From positions 1-25,353 of the IMG/VR virus record IMGVR_UViG_3300020196_000219: a stretch of 25,353 nt of DNA; one strand, 5' to 3'. The first letter of the stretch is position 1. Each line of letters opens with the position of its first letter. Made by a program: the position numbers and the translations under genes. The notes below the pieces were generated by a model. It was not told where the DNA came from. It saw nothing but the letters and a program-made list of their open reading frames with translations, and searched no databases. Positions 11,345 through 18,781 of the stretch are shown in pieces. The stretch comes from a virus.

Positions 11345-11907
11345 TAGAGCGTTGCGCCACCGATAGTGCGATTACATGGGCATAGTTCGCCTGTTTGGCA
11401 AGCGTCTAACACACGCAATGTTTCTTCTGGGCTACGGCCAACATTCAAGTTGTTGACAGTAACGTGTTGAATGACGTTTTCTGGGTCAACGATGAAAGTA
11501 GCACGTAACGCTGCACCGGCCGGCGCATAGAATACACCTAGTTGATCTACTAGACCAATTGTTTCACCTTCCCATTCGTCACCGCGGGCGGTGTCAGCAA
11601 ACATCCAACTGTTGGTCTTCTTTAGTTCTTCGTGATTTGCGCGCCAGGCCAACTTACAGAATTCGTTGTCTGTTGAGCCGATCAATAATACGGCATCACG
11701 ATCAGCGAAATCACTGTTCAACTTGTCATAAGCAACGATCTCAGTTGGGCAAACGAACGTGAAATCCTTAGGGTAATATACAATTACCTTCCACTTGCCT
11801 TCAAAACTCTTTTCCGTAATTGTTTCAAAAGCATCGTCTGGGGTCAACTTACCTGGCTTTACGCCAGTAACTGCAAATGACTTTAACTTATCTCCGACTG
11901 TTTTCAT
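11344..11907 (-). CDS. ahpC: Peroxiredoxin AhpC, three-cysteine type
   Basis: A 187-aa 2-Cys peroxiredoxin reducing H2O2, organic peroxides and possibly peroxynitrite in the cytoplasm. The peroxidatic C53 lies in DFTFVCPTE, with R-containing WRANHEEL and RATFIVDP supporting the active site. The C-terminus reads GELCPCN with C176 and C178, the two-cysteine arrangement of mycobacterial AhpC (C61, C174, C176), the type served by AhpD rather than AhpF. AGGAG lies just before the ATG. It is the first gene of the AhpC-peptide-DUF2061-AhpD cassette. The base composition is visibly more GC-rich than in adjacent phage genes, suggesting acquisition from a cellular source. Confidence 0.95.
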   Translation of the reverse strand: MKTVGDKLKSFAVTGVKPGKLTPDDAFETITEKSFEGKWKVIVYYPKDFTFVCPTEIVAYDKLNSDFADRDAVLLIGSTDNEFCKLAWRANHEELKKTNSWMFADTARGDEWEGETIGLVDQLGVFYAPAGAALRATFIVDPENVIQHVTVNNLNVGRSPEETLRVLDACQTGELCPCNRTIGGATL

Positions 11908-11932
11908 TATAAACTCCTATAGGTAGTGAAAG

Positions 11933-11959
11933 TATATAGTAGCACAATCCTTGTGCCAA
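11933..11959 (-). promoter_or_regulatory. Candidate ahpC promoter with an internal inverted repeat
   Basis: On the minus strand TTGGCA (11959-11954), 15 nt and TATATA (11938-11933), 26 nt before the ahpC ATG. A perfect 6-bp inverted repeat GCACAA-GGA-TTGTGC (11942-11956) fills the spacer and could be an operator. The spacer is shorter than ideal. A second 8-bp hairpin lies at 11995-12016. Confidence 0.35.
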
Positions 11960-11968
11960 AACAATCAT

Positions 11969-12097
11969 TTATATGAAAAATTGATCTAAGGTTGCCCATA
12001 TTATTATTAATATGGGTAGAATAGTAAAGATTATTTTTAATTTACTAGGTCTTGTTGTGGTGGCAACGTGACAACTTTTACAATTATGCTGCTTCAA
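11969..12097 (-). CDS. Possible 42-aa membrane peptide with CxxCH
   Basis: A TTG at 12097 opens a 42-codon frame overlapping the end of the DUF1289 gene. It encodes KQHNCKSCH near the N-terminus, a basic hinge (TTRPSKLK) and one strong membrane segment (IIFTILPILIIIW). CxxCH can bind haem c or metal but would be on the cytoplasmic side by the positive-inside rule. The non-ATG start and lack of a clear ribosome site keep confidence low. If not coding, 11960-12083 is a gap with hairpins only. Confidence 0.35.
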   Translation of the reverse strand: MKQHNCKSCHVATTTRPSKLKIIFTILPILIIIWATLDQFFI

Positions 12098-12266
12098 AAT
12101 TTTGTTTTCTCTGTTCGGCATTTTTAACTATTTCTTGTTTTCTAGTGGCATCAGCATCCCACCAATCTGTGATTTCTTTTGCTGTTCTAAAGCATCCAAT
12201 ACAAATACCTCGTTTGACACGGCAAACGGCAATACACGGAGATTTAACTTCGTTAGTACTAATCAT
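12084..12266 (-). CDS. DUF1289 cysteine-cluster protein
   Basis: A 60-aa protein with the DUF1289 signature SPCIAVC...GICIGCFRT.KEI..W. Four cysteines in C-x4-C and C-x2-C spacing suggest metal or iron-sulfur binding, not proven for the family. Such proteins are common in Proteobacteria and are typically short stand-alone genes, so this is probably host-derived. No strong Shine-Dalgarno sequence; the start is 13 nt after the stop of the 50-aa gene. Confidence 0.85.
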   Translation of the reverse strand: MISTNEVKSPCIAVCRVKRGICIGCFRTAKEITDWWDADATRKQEIVKNAEQRKQNFEAA

Positions 12267-12279
12267 GGGTCTTGATAGA

Positions 12280-12432
12280 TTATTTTTTGAGTGGGGTCTT
12301 TGTTATAAAAGGATTAGGTTGTTTCTTAATATGATTTAATTGTGTTTCTTTTGACCACAGTTTGTTCTTTGTATTATTTAAAATGTAATTTAAAAGTTTT
12401 AATCCGCCACCTATGCGATTTAAATCTATCAT
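12280..12432 (-). CDS. Small basic protein, 50 aa
   Basis: A gene easy to miss: AGAGG lies 9 nt before an ATG at 12432. The product starts MIDLNRIGGGLKLLNYILNN and ends in a basic Pro-containing tail (KKQPNPFITKTPLKK). It is lysine and asparagine rich with an amphipathic N-terminal helix. It fills the gap between the 124-aa gene and the DUF1289 gene in the same direction. No family recognised. Confidence 0.65.
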   Translation of the reverse strand: MIDLNRIGGGLKLLNYILNNTKNKLWSKETQLNHIKKQPNPFITKTPLKK

Positions 12433-12462
12433 ATGATAACACCTCTTTATTGTTTATATTTA

Positions 12463-12837
12463 TTATATTATCATCCAGCCTAATTTCAGTAAATCTGTTC
12501 GCACTTCATCTGAAATTTCTCCCTCAGACATATGAAGTTTATTATGAAATATTTTAGCATCCTCTACAGTATCATATGAGGCATTAGTAAGACCAGTGCA
12601 ATAATAATCCAAATAATCTCCGCTGCCCTTTATTTCAGCAATAAGTTCGCCAGCATATCGCCAACTACAACTCCAAAATTCTTCCTTTAAAATTGACAAA
12701 ATTTCATTTTTAACAAATTCATTATTACATAAAGCAGCATATAGATGTTGTGCGTATGTATCATTCTCTTTAACTTTGTTTACTATCCATGACGATGTTT
12801 TAAGATCCTTTTCTAGATTATAGGGTATGTATGCCAT
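12463..12837 (-). CDS. Conserved phage-type protein of unknown function
   Basis: A 124-aa protein. I start at MAYIPYNLEKD (12837) because GAGG lies 9 nt upstream; a more distal in-frame ATG at 12852 is possible. The centre has a conserved-looking block WSCSWRYAGELIAEIKGSGDYLDYYCTG (about 60-90), a pattern I associate with uncharacterised phage proteins. Acidic helical ends, two cysteines, no membrane segment. The start overlaps the upstream DUF2452 gene by 20 nt. Function unknown. Confidence 0.75.
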   Translation of the reverse strand: MAYIPYNLEKDLKTSSWIVNKVKENDTYAQHLYAALCNNEFVKNEILSILKEEFWSCSWRYAGELIAEIKGSGDYLDYYCTGLTNASYDTVEDAKIFHNKLHMSEGEISDEVRTDLLKLGWMII

Positions 12838-13327
12838 CACTGCCGTCCTCATTTACTTCTATCCAAGTATAATCACCCAACCACTTTACTCTACAAAAAT
12901 ATTTATATTCTTCTGGTTTAACTGCATGCCAATCATTGGGGCCAAGCGGTGTCAATATTGATTTTTGTTTTTTAGTATCAAATACTAGCCAATAGCATTG
13001 ATTATGATATAACTGAAATTTATATTCAGCACTATGAACCATATCTGTTAATTCTAAGCGTCTTTGTATCTGCTGTGCTTGTTTCTGTAATACATTTACA
13101 AGTTCCATGATACGATCATATTCTTGACTAGCATGTAATCTAGCCACGTTGACCATGATATCTTTTTGTTTAGTGACAGGAACTAGTTCAAATTTAGGGG
13201 CACCTACTTCAGTAGGATACTTACTTACATTACAATTAAAAAAGGAAACAAGAGAGTTATCGATAGTTACATCAAAACTCTCTTGCCCTTTAGCACTATT
13301 ATTTTTAAATGGTTTTTCGTTACTCAC
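12818..13327 (-). CDS. DUF2452-like protein
   Basis: A 169-aa protein with a GTG start 3 nt after the preceding stop. The middle helix (VNVARLHASQEYDRIMELVNVLQKQAQQIQRRLEL) and the following YKFQLYHNQCYWLVF...LTPLGPNDW...WLGDYTWIEV strands match the layout of DUF2452 proteins, which occur in bacteria and phages without known function. The helix could form a coiled coil and dimerise. It lies directly downstream of the lysis genes and may share their transcript. Confidence 0.6.
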   Translation of the reverse strand: MSNEKPFKNNSAKGQESFDVTIDNSLVSFFNCNVSKYPTEVGAPKFELVPVTKQKDIMVNVARLHASQEYDRIMELVNVLQKQAQQIQRRLELTDMVHSAEYKFQLYHNQCYWLVFDTKKQKSILTPLGPNDWHAVKPEEYKYFCRVKWLGDYTWIEVNEDGSDGIHTL

Positions 13328-13330
13328 TCT

Positions 13331-13660
13331 TTATTTAAAGAAAACCAATGCCATCAAAATACTTTGCATGATAAAGCCCATACCAATAATTACTAGACTT
13401 ACGACATTACGTTCAAGTATTGCCTTGATATAAAATAATGCCATTGCTGCCCACAATATAATAACCATATCAATTGGAGGAGTATTGTCAGTAAGTCCAG
13501 TCATCAATCCAAACATACTTGGTACTGTTACGGCATGTAGTGCGATAAGACCAGTCCAACCAATACCATCAATACTGACTTGGCGAATGCTTTGCTTAAA
13601 CTCAGTCCAAAGTTTAAAACAAAACTTTTTTATAACATCAATATAAACTTGAATGTCCAT
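13331..13660 (-). CDS. Three-segment membrane protein, candidate holin
   Basis: A 109-aa protein with a charged, amphipathic N-terminus (KKFCFKLWTEFKQSIRQ) and three hydrophobic stretches at about 36-56, 64-80 and 86-106. The ATG follows directly on the stop of the endolysin gene with GAGGG upstream, so it is coupled. Small size, three membrane spans and adjacency to a peptidoglycan hydrolase fit a class I holin. No specific holin family recognised, so the role is inferred from context. Confidence 0.6.
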   Translation of the reverse strand: MDIQVYIDVIKKFCFKLWTEFKQSIRQVSIDGIGWTGLIALHAVTVPSMFGLMTGLTDNTPPIDMVIILWAAMALFYIKAILERNVVSLVIIGMGFIMQSILMALVFFK

Positions 13661-14197
13661 TTAACCCTCGTAAAAAATATGAGTTCCAATTTTTGTTACA
13701 CGCTTCAGCTTCCAATTTGGATTTACATAGTCGGCATGATAGTACAGTGCGTTTTCAATGCTCTCCAACTTGAAATCTTCGAGAAATACCATTTTAGCAA
13801 CACGATAGCTTTCTTCGTAGGCTTCGTCATTGATAGGACGATTTCTATGTTTACTATCGCAATACCAACTAAATTGACATATCACACGTTCAGTAAATCG
13901 TGACTTTTGATATACGACAGCACAAATATCTCTTGGAAACTTATTACTATTAACACGATTAAGTGTAACCTGTGCTACAGCAACTTTACCCTCAAAAGGT
14001 TCATTGCCCGCCTCACGATAAACATTTATGGCAAGACAATCAAGACTTTTTTCTACTTCGGCAGCAGTCATATAGTCTGGATTAACTTCACGTTTTTGTA
14101 AATCATCTACTTTTTTGAGTATGACAAAGTTGGTTAATAACACAACAATGACAAGCCCAATTAATAAATTAATTCCTTTCAACGACTTTTCCATCAT
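13661..14197 (-). CDS. SleB-like cell wall hydrolase (endolysin)
   Basis: A 178-aa protein with an N-terminal membrane segment (INLLIGLVIVVLLTNFVIL, about 9-27) and a SleB/Hydrolase_2 domain. Typical motifs: LAINVYREAGNEPFEGKVAVAQVTLNR (catalytic Glu in the YREA part), FPRDICAVVYQ, CQFSWYCD, and the end ALYYHADYVNP.W...IGTHIFY. Members cut peptidoglycan glycan strands, likely as lytic transglycosylases. The N-terminal anchor suggests a signal-anchor-release type endolysin exported by the Sec pathway. GGAG precedes the ATG. Next to the candidate holin; together a lysis module. Confidence 0.88.
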   Translation of the reverse strand: MMEKSLKGINLLIGLVIVVLLTNFVILKKVDDLQKREVNPDYMTAAEVEKSLDCLAINVYREAGNEPFEGKVAVAQVTLNRVNSNKFPRDICAVVYQKSRFTERVICQFSWYCDSKHRNRPINDEAYEESYRVAKMVFLEDFKLESIENALYYHADYVNPNWKLKRVTKIGTHIFYEG

Positions 14198-14288
14198 AGT
14201 TTCTCCGCTGTTAGTTGCCTAACTTAAGGTAAGACTTTAAGTATGTATCGTATAATATATTGTCTATCTAATCAACTATTTTGGGTAA

Positions 14289-16070
14289 TCATGCTACCCA
14301 ACAATCACAATTACATGCTATCACTTTGTCAATAGCCTGCTGTACTTCATTGGCAAATCCCCCGGGAGCCGTACTTGGAAGCAGTGTTGATGATGTCAAT
14401 TCTGCATCAAGATTAGGGGGAATAATTTCAATCGGTTGATTCACGCCCTCTGGATAGTCTAATGGTGGGTCACAAGCCACTGCTGCTCCTGTACCAATAA
14501 GTGATGTGGCAACAGGAGATGGTTTGGCTCCGTAAATTGGTTCTATTCGGTTCCCCTCACATGGGAAACTTTGATCTGGCACAGGGGCATCAGTGCCACT
14601 TGATAAAATTTCTACTGGTATAATAGGTGGCTCGTAACCCTGAGGTGTTTCTGGCAATTCTGCCAATGGCGTTTCTTCATTACCAGGCGGGGCTGCCAAT
14701 ATTGCTGCTGTAGGATCAGTCTCTATATATTGTATTTCATTATAACACATTAACCCAGGTAAACATGGATCATAATAACTTACTGGAATAGGGACTCCTT
14801 CGCCGGCAAATACTGGGATCGTATATCCATTTATTCCATCTACTGCGTCTGGTAGTGTACCGTTAGTAAGTAGTTGTTCTTTGTCTTGTTCACTCATATC
14901 ATTTGCAAGATTATTATCAAGTTCTAAACCTGCTCTGTTTAACCGTTCTTCGTTTCTACTTTCACGCATCATAGCAATAACACTTTGCCCGCCTGCAAAG
15001 TTTAAATCACTAATATTTTCTAATGTTTGAGCATACATATGGGGCAAAGTATTAGCAGCAAGCACAGGAATTCCGTCTACAAATATATATTGAGATGTGG
15101 GATAGCCGGCTACCCATTGATCAAAGGGTATTGGAACAGGAGCACTAGCAATGTATCTAGCACGTTGTTCTTGTTTAAGAGCCTTACCAGTTATATTCCA
15201 ATTAGTATTCAACAAATTTGATGATTGAAAATTGCTAGGCGTGGCTACACTTATGTTTAATATTTCTTGATCAGCACTAGTACAATAGTCGTTAATAATA
15301 CTATCCATGTCAGGCCATCCTGGACCAGGTGGTGCAGTAATTGTAGCAGTTGGTATAGTTGCACTATCTGTACCAGAAGATGTTAGCGTAGCAAGTATTA
15401 CTCTACCATAGTTACCACTACCATTGAAACCAACACTATCAGGGTCAGTACCTAGTGTAAGTGTTGCTGTCGCGCCATTACTTATAGTAATGGTAGGGGC
15501 AGCAGCATTATCTCTTAAATATCCTCCGCCCTTATTATCAATCGTTACACCTGTCACTGTATAAAGACCTGTATCTACATTAAATGAAGTTTGTACAGTT
15601 GCAGTTGCTTCTTGCCATTGTACAGCAAGATATAAATTTTGATATATTGTTTTAAGAGCATCTGTTTCTAATTGTTTAATACCATCATAAATTTCACGTA
15701 AAGGATAACAAAGGCCACTCATCGCTCCAAAGAAATTACTCATAGTAAATGTGCCATATACTCCGCCGCCCACTGCGCAAATACTTTGTGATATTCTTGC
15801 TAATCTAACATCTGTAGGAACATCAGATCCATTTACTAAATTTAAGCCAAACATGTTTTCATTTGAATACGCAACTTGAGCAAATTTTTCTAGTTGCACT
15901 TGATTAATGTTAGTAATCTGCTGCATACTAGTGCTAAAGGCGCCTGCTAATACACGCTGATCTTCAGGCAAGATACCCTTTAAATATACGCCATAGCCCT
16001 TTTCTGGGATAGCAAAACGTAATTCATCAGACTCATTATTTTGATTTTGTGTTTCTTGAATGTTTGCCAT
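14289..16070 (-). CDS. Virion structural protein, large
   Basis: A 593-aa protein, Asn/Gly/Pro rich, no signal peptide. Residues about 165-245 form a beta-rich insert (GVTIDNKGGGYLRDNAAAPTITI) similar to the GxGY..APT.TI repeats of phage tail and fibre proteins. The C-terminal third is proline-rich (IIPVEILSS, EIIPPNL) and ends CNCDCWVA, a compact cysteine cluster that could bind metal or form disulfides. It follows the Hint-domain gene by 2 nt in the PAAR operon, so a baseplate or tail role is likely. The stop codon sits in the loop of a GGGTA/TACCC hairpin (14283-14299) that lacks a U-tract. Exact role unknown. Confidence 0.65.
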   Translation of the reverse strand: MANIQETQNQNNESDELRFAIPEKGYGVYLKGILPEDQRVLAGAFSTSMQQITNINQVQLEKFAQVAYSNENMFGLNLVNGSDVPTDVRLARISQSICAVGGGVYGTFTMSNFFGAMSGLCYPLREIYDGIKQLETDALKTIYQNLYLAVQWQEATATVQTSFNVDTGLYTVTGVTIDNKGGGYLRDNAAAPTITISNGATATLTLGTDPDSVGFNGSGNYGRVILATLTSSGTDSATIPTATITAPPGPGWPDMDSIINDYCTSADQEILNISVATPSNFQSSNLLNTNWNITGKALKQEQRARYIASAPVPIPFDQWVAGYPTSQYIFVDGIPVLAANTLPHMYAQTLENISDLNFAGGQSVIAMMRESRNEERLNRAGLELDNNLANDMSEQDKEQLLTNGTLPDAVDGINGYTIPVFAGEGVPIPVSYYDPCLPGLMCYNEIQYIETDPTAAILAAPPGNEETPLAELPETPQGYEPPIIPVEILSSGTDAPVPDQSFPCEGNRIEPIYGAKPSPVATSLIGTGAAVACDPPLDYPEGVNQPIEIIPPNLDAELTSSTLLPSTAPGGFANEVQQAIDKVIACNCDCWVA

Positions 16071-16072
16071 AA

Positions 16073-17947
16073 TTATTTTTTATCGTAATTAAAGTGATCG
16101 TTAATTGGTACATTATGGTGTAATATAAATGACCCCGGTCTTTCGCCTGCCCAGAAACTATTGTTGCCTGCATCTACTACACGCACAAACTTCATACCAA
16201 CATCTTCTAGTCCAACAACTTCGTCATACCATGAACGACCATTGCGCATGACCGCTATACGCTTACCATATACTTCTGTTGCTGGAATAAATCCTTTATC
16301 TCTAGTAAGTATAGGAGCAGTTGTGCTGCATACAAGTGTTATACCATCGCTAGTGCTTATTCGCACACAAGGTTGATAATCGTTAAGTGTTTTGACTACT
16401 TGTCCGTCAACTATTTCTAAATTATCAGTGCCAAGACTAATTTTCATACCGCTTTCAAGCATCCACGCTTTTGTGATTTCTCTGCCGTTGTGTTTTTTCT
16501 CTGTTTCTACTAACGGTATAAATGACTCTAGTGCTACGCAACCTCCTCCCCCTAGTGGGACAGTGTTTCTTGTTGAACCGCCGGCTCTTCCAGGTCCTGG
16601 ATCTTGTGTAGTTATAGGTAGAGGTTGAGCAGGTAGTGTAGCAGGTAATTTTTCCTCTATAATTTCCCCTACAGTTAATGCTGGTTCTGGTTCAGGTATT
16701 ACTTCTGGTTCATAAGTTGGTATAGGTGGAATTTCCGGTTCTGTTTGTTCTACAACACTAGGAGCAATTAATTGTGGATTTAGTTTCCCATTAACAAATA
16801 ATAAGTAATATGTTTTACTGTTTGTTGGATTAGGTTCTGTATTATAAATAGGTACAGTTAATGATTGAAAACTTATTGGAAATAGTTTTTTAATGTTTAA
16901 TAAATCTGCTAGTGTTTCCAAATTTTTAGTTTTGCAGTTAAGAGTTACTAAGATTTCTTTTAAATCAGCATCTTGTATTATTAAAAATGCACTATATAAA
17001 TTTTGCTCTTGTATAAAAGTTGCCGGAGTATCACTTGTAATACCCCCAATATCTGATGCTTCTAACCCTGACGCTAACAAAGCAAAACTTAATTTATTTG
17101 TAAGTGCATTATTTTTCTTTAATGTTTTTAACAAATTACTTGGTAGTCCAAAAGTAGCAATATAACTTAAATCCATTGCTTTGCCTATATTAATTAAATC
17201 TTCACCAAATGCACGATTAGCTAAACTTACTCCAGTGATGTCACTACTAGTAAGATCATCCATGTTACTGTATACACCCTTAAGAAATTCTTTACTATCT
17301 TGTATAGCGAAAACTGCTTTGTTGGAATAATCTAAAAACCCCTGTGCTGATAAAAACGATTGTAAAAAATATCTATATGCAGGATTATCTTGATCTGGAT
17401 ATTCACCGTTATAATTAAATTCTCCCCATGCTTGTAACGTTATTAAACGTATCCAGCCCCACTGCGTAATACTTACGTTAGGATTGGTAGTATTATATGG
17501 ATACCAAGTTGCTTCTTGTCCTTGTCCAGCATAAAGAGGATCAACAGTAGAACCTGAAGGGAGTACACCATTGCCAGGTATACCGTACCCACTGTTTACT
17601 TCACCCTCCCATTGATCACTAGGATCCTCTACAAGATATGTTGGAGGTAAACTATTAGCTAATGCAGGTATACGGCTTTGACCTACATTTAACATTATGT
17701 CATATGTATTATTGCTAACCGTTTGGTCAGATCCACTGGGATAACCTCTTACATATGCATCTTTTATAGCATAAGTAATCCATTTAAGGCATGTATTATT
17801 AACTATCTCGCCAGGACTATATTCAGAATTTATTTTACTAGTACCTGCTAAAGTTCGTACTTTAGGATTAATATAAAATCCTTGGTTTTGTAGTAAGGAT
17901 CCTAAAACGTTTATTCCTAAAGGACTTTGTTTCCCAGTATCGCTCAT
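16073..17947 (-). CDS. Virion protein with a C-terminal Hint (intein-like) domain
   Basis: A 624-aa protein. Residues 1-400 look structural (many Asn, Gln, Gly; starts SDTGKQSPLGINVLGSLL). A proline/glutamate-rich linker (PEIPPIPTYEPEVIPEPEPAL) and a glycine run lead to C470. From C470 (CVALESFIPL) to H610-H611-N612 there is a Hint domain: block A cysteine, block B-like LVCSTTAPIL, the DEVVGLEDVG strand and block G SFILHHN. The residue after the terminal Asn is Val, not Cys, Ser or Thr, and only 12 residues follow, so splicing is unlikely; self-cleavage at C470 and/or N612 is expected, as in bacterial intein-like domains. No homing endonuclease. The start overlaps the PAAR stop (ATGA). Confidence 0.78.
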   Translation of the reverse strand: MSDTGKQSPLGINVLGSLLQNQGFYINPKVRTLAGTSKINSEYSPGEIVNNTCLKWITYAIKDAYVRGYPSGSDQTVSNNTYDIMLNVGQSRIPALANSLPPTYLVEDPSDQWEGEVNSGYGIPGNGVLPSGSTVDPLYAGQGQEATWYPYNTTNPNVSITQWGWIRLITLQAWGEFNYNGEYPDQDNPAYRYFLQSFLSAQGFLDYSNKAVFAIQDSKEFLKGVYSNMDDLTSSDITGVSLANRAFGEDLINIGKAMDLSYIATFGLPSNLLKTLKKNNALTNKLSFALLASGLEASDIGGITSDTPATFIQEQNLYSAFLIIQDADLKEILVTLNCKTKNLETLADLLNIKKLFPISFQSLTVPIYNTEPNPTNSKTYYLLFVNGKLNPQLIAPSVVEQTEPEIPPIPTYEPEVIPEPEPALTVGEIIEEKLPATLPAQPLPITTQDPGPGRAGGSTRNTVPLGGGGCVALESFIPLVETEKKHNGREITKAWMLESGMKISLGTDNLEIVDGQVVKTLNDYQPCVRISTSDGITLVCSTTAPILTRDKGFIPATEVYGKRIAVMRNGRSWYDEVVGLEDVGMKFVRVVDAGNNSFWAGERPGSFILHHNVPINDHFNYDKK

Positions 17948-18237
17948 GGCACATATACCGTAGCATCATTGTCTTTTACTGTATGTCCACAAGTATTACT
18001 ACTTGTTACACGTACTACTTGTATAAATTCAGCGTAAACTGTTGGACTTGGTTCGTTTACCTTTGCATTTTTATGTGGTTGATGTGTTTTTTTACTTTTG
18101 AATGGTTCATGAGGTGTTATAGGACAATTTAATAATGCAACCTTTTTAAAATCGGCAAATACTGTACCCGCACATCCACTCTCAATTAATTTGCCGCCAG
18201 TTGTATTTTGATCGTCTTTTCTTGCTATCTTTGGCAT
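17944..18237 (-). CDS. PAAR-like spike tip protein
   Basis: A 97-aa protein with the PAAR pattern: MPKIARKDDQNTTGG at the N-terminus, paired TVFADFKKVAL and TVYAEFIQVVRV strands, CGHTVKDNDATVYVP at the end, and several His and Cys (C22, H43, H52, C83, H85) able to hold the single metal of the tip. In T4-like phages such proteins (like gp5.4) sharpen the central baseplate spike. TAATG overlap with the Sm-like gene upstream and ATGA overlap with the Hint gene downstream place it in a baseplate operon. Confidence 0.78.
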   Translation of the reverse strand: MPKIARKDDQNTTGGKLIESGCAGTVFADFKKVALLNCPITPHEPFKSKKTHQPHKNAKVNEPSPTVYAEFIQVVRVTSSNTCGHTVKDNDATVYVP

Positions 18238-18539
18238 TAACCTACTAGTACCTTTTTCTCAGGCATAGTTAGTCCAGTCGTGGCTTGAATATATTTCAAC
18301 TCAACATTTTCATCAACGACTGCAACTAACGCAACACTAGTAGTATTTATTGTTACAAGACTTGACGGTTTCGCAGTAAATAAACTGGGGACGAGGCCTA
18401 AACCTCCATTCTGTCCTGCAACTACAGAAACAGGATCTATAATTTGAATATTAGGCAAATCAACTGATTTTACCTTAGCAACTATTTCCTCGCCGCTGTT
18501 TAATTTAAAACTATAAACTTTATCTACTACAAAATTCAT
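18237..18539 (-). CDS. Small beta-barrel, Sm-like protein
   Basis: A 100-aa protein starting MNFVVDKVYSFKLNSGEEIV at 18539, set by GGAG 6 nt upstream; the longer frame upstream is rejected. The start YSFKLNSGEEIVAKVKSVD with a following beta-turn-beta (IQIIDPVSVV) resembles the Sm1-like motif of small phage proteins found in T4-like marine phages, sometimes annotated as virion or Hfq-like. No charged patch proves RNA binding. It lies 1 nt after the glutaredoxin gene and overlaps the PAAR gene as TAATG. Confidence 0.55.
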   Translation of the reverse strand: MNFVVDKVYSFKLNSGEEIVAKVKSVDLPNIQIIDPVSVVAGQNGGLGLVPSLFTAKPSSLVTINTTSVALVAVVDENVELKYIQATTGLTMPEKKVLVG

Positions 18540-18540
18540 T

Positions 18541-18771
18541 TTATTCTCCCTTTTGGAAATATTCACGTAAATTAGCGTATCCACCTATATGCTTCCCATC
18601 AATAAAGATTTGCGGTACACTTTTAGCATTTGGAACAGATTCAAACAGTTGCTCACGATTCCATCCAAATCCTAATTTACGCTCATCAATATCAGCGCCC
18701 TTTTCATTTAATAACTTGAGCGCCATAGTGCAATAACCACAATCTGGTTTGCTCCAAATCACTGCTTTCAT
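18541..18771 (-). CDS. grx: Glutaredoxin
   Basis: A 76-aa monothiol/dithiol glutaredoxin with the active site CGYC at 11-14, cis-Pro in SVPQIFID and the GGY glutathione-site motif. The start at 18771 follows GGAG; the longer frame upstream (18804) is not used. It would supply electrons to the class Ia reductase encoded just upstream (NrdA has a C-terminal CxxC), as in T4 where the phage supplies its own NrdC. The gene ends 1 nt before the Sm-like gene, whose upstream sequence (GGAGAATAAAATG) is nearly identical to its own. Confidence 0.93.
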   Translation of the reverse strand: MKAVIWSKPDCGYCTMALKLLNEKGADIDERKLGFGWNREQLFESVPNAKSVPQIFIDGKHIGGYANLREYFQKGE

Positions 18772-18781
18772 TTTATTCTCC

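Noticed and set aside
14283-14299. Terminator at the end of the large virion gene
   Set aside because: The 5-bp hairpin contains the stop codon and is not followed by a U-tract.
16073-17947. A full splicing intein
   Set aside because: Val follows the terminal Asn, only 12 residues lie downstream, and there is no homing endonuclease block.
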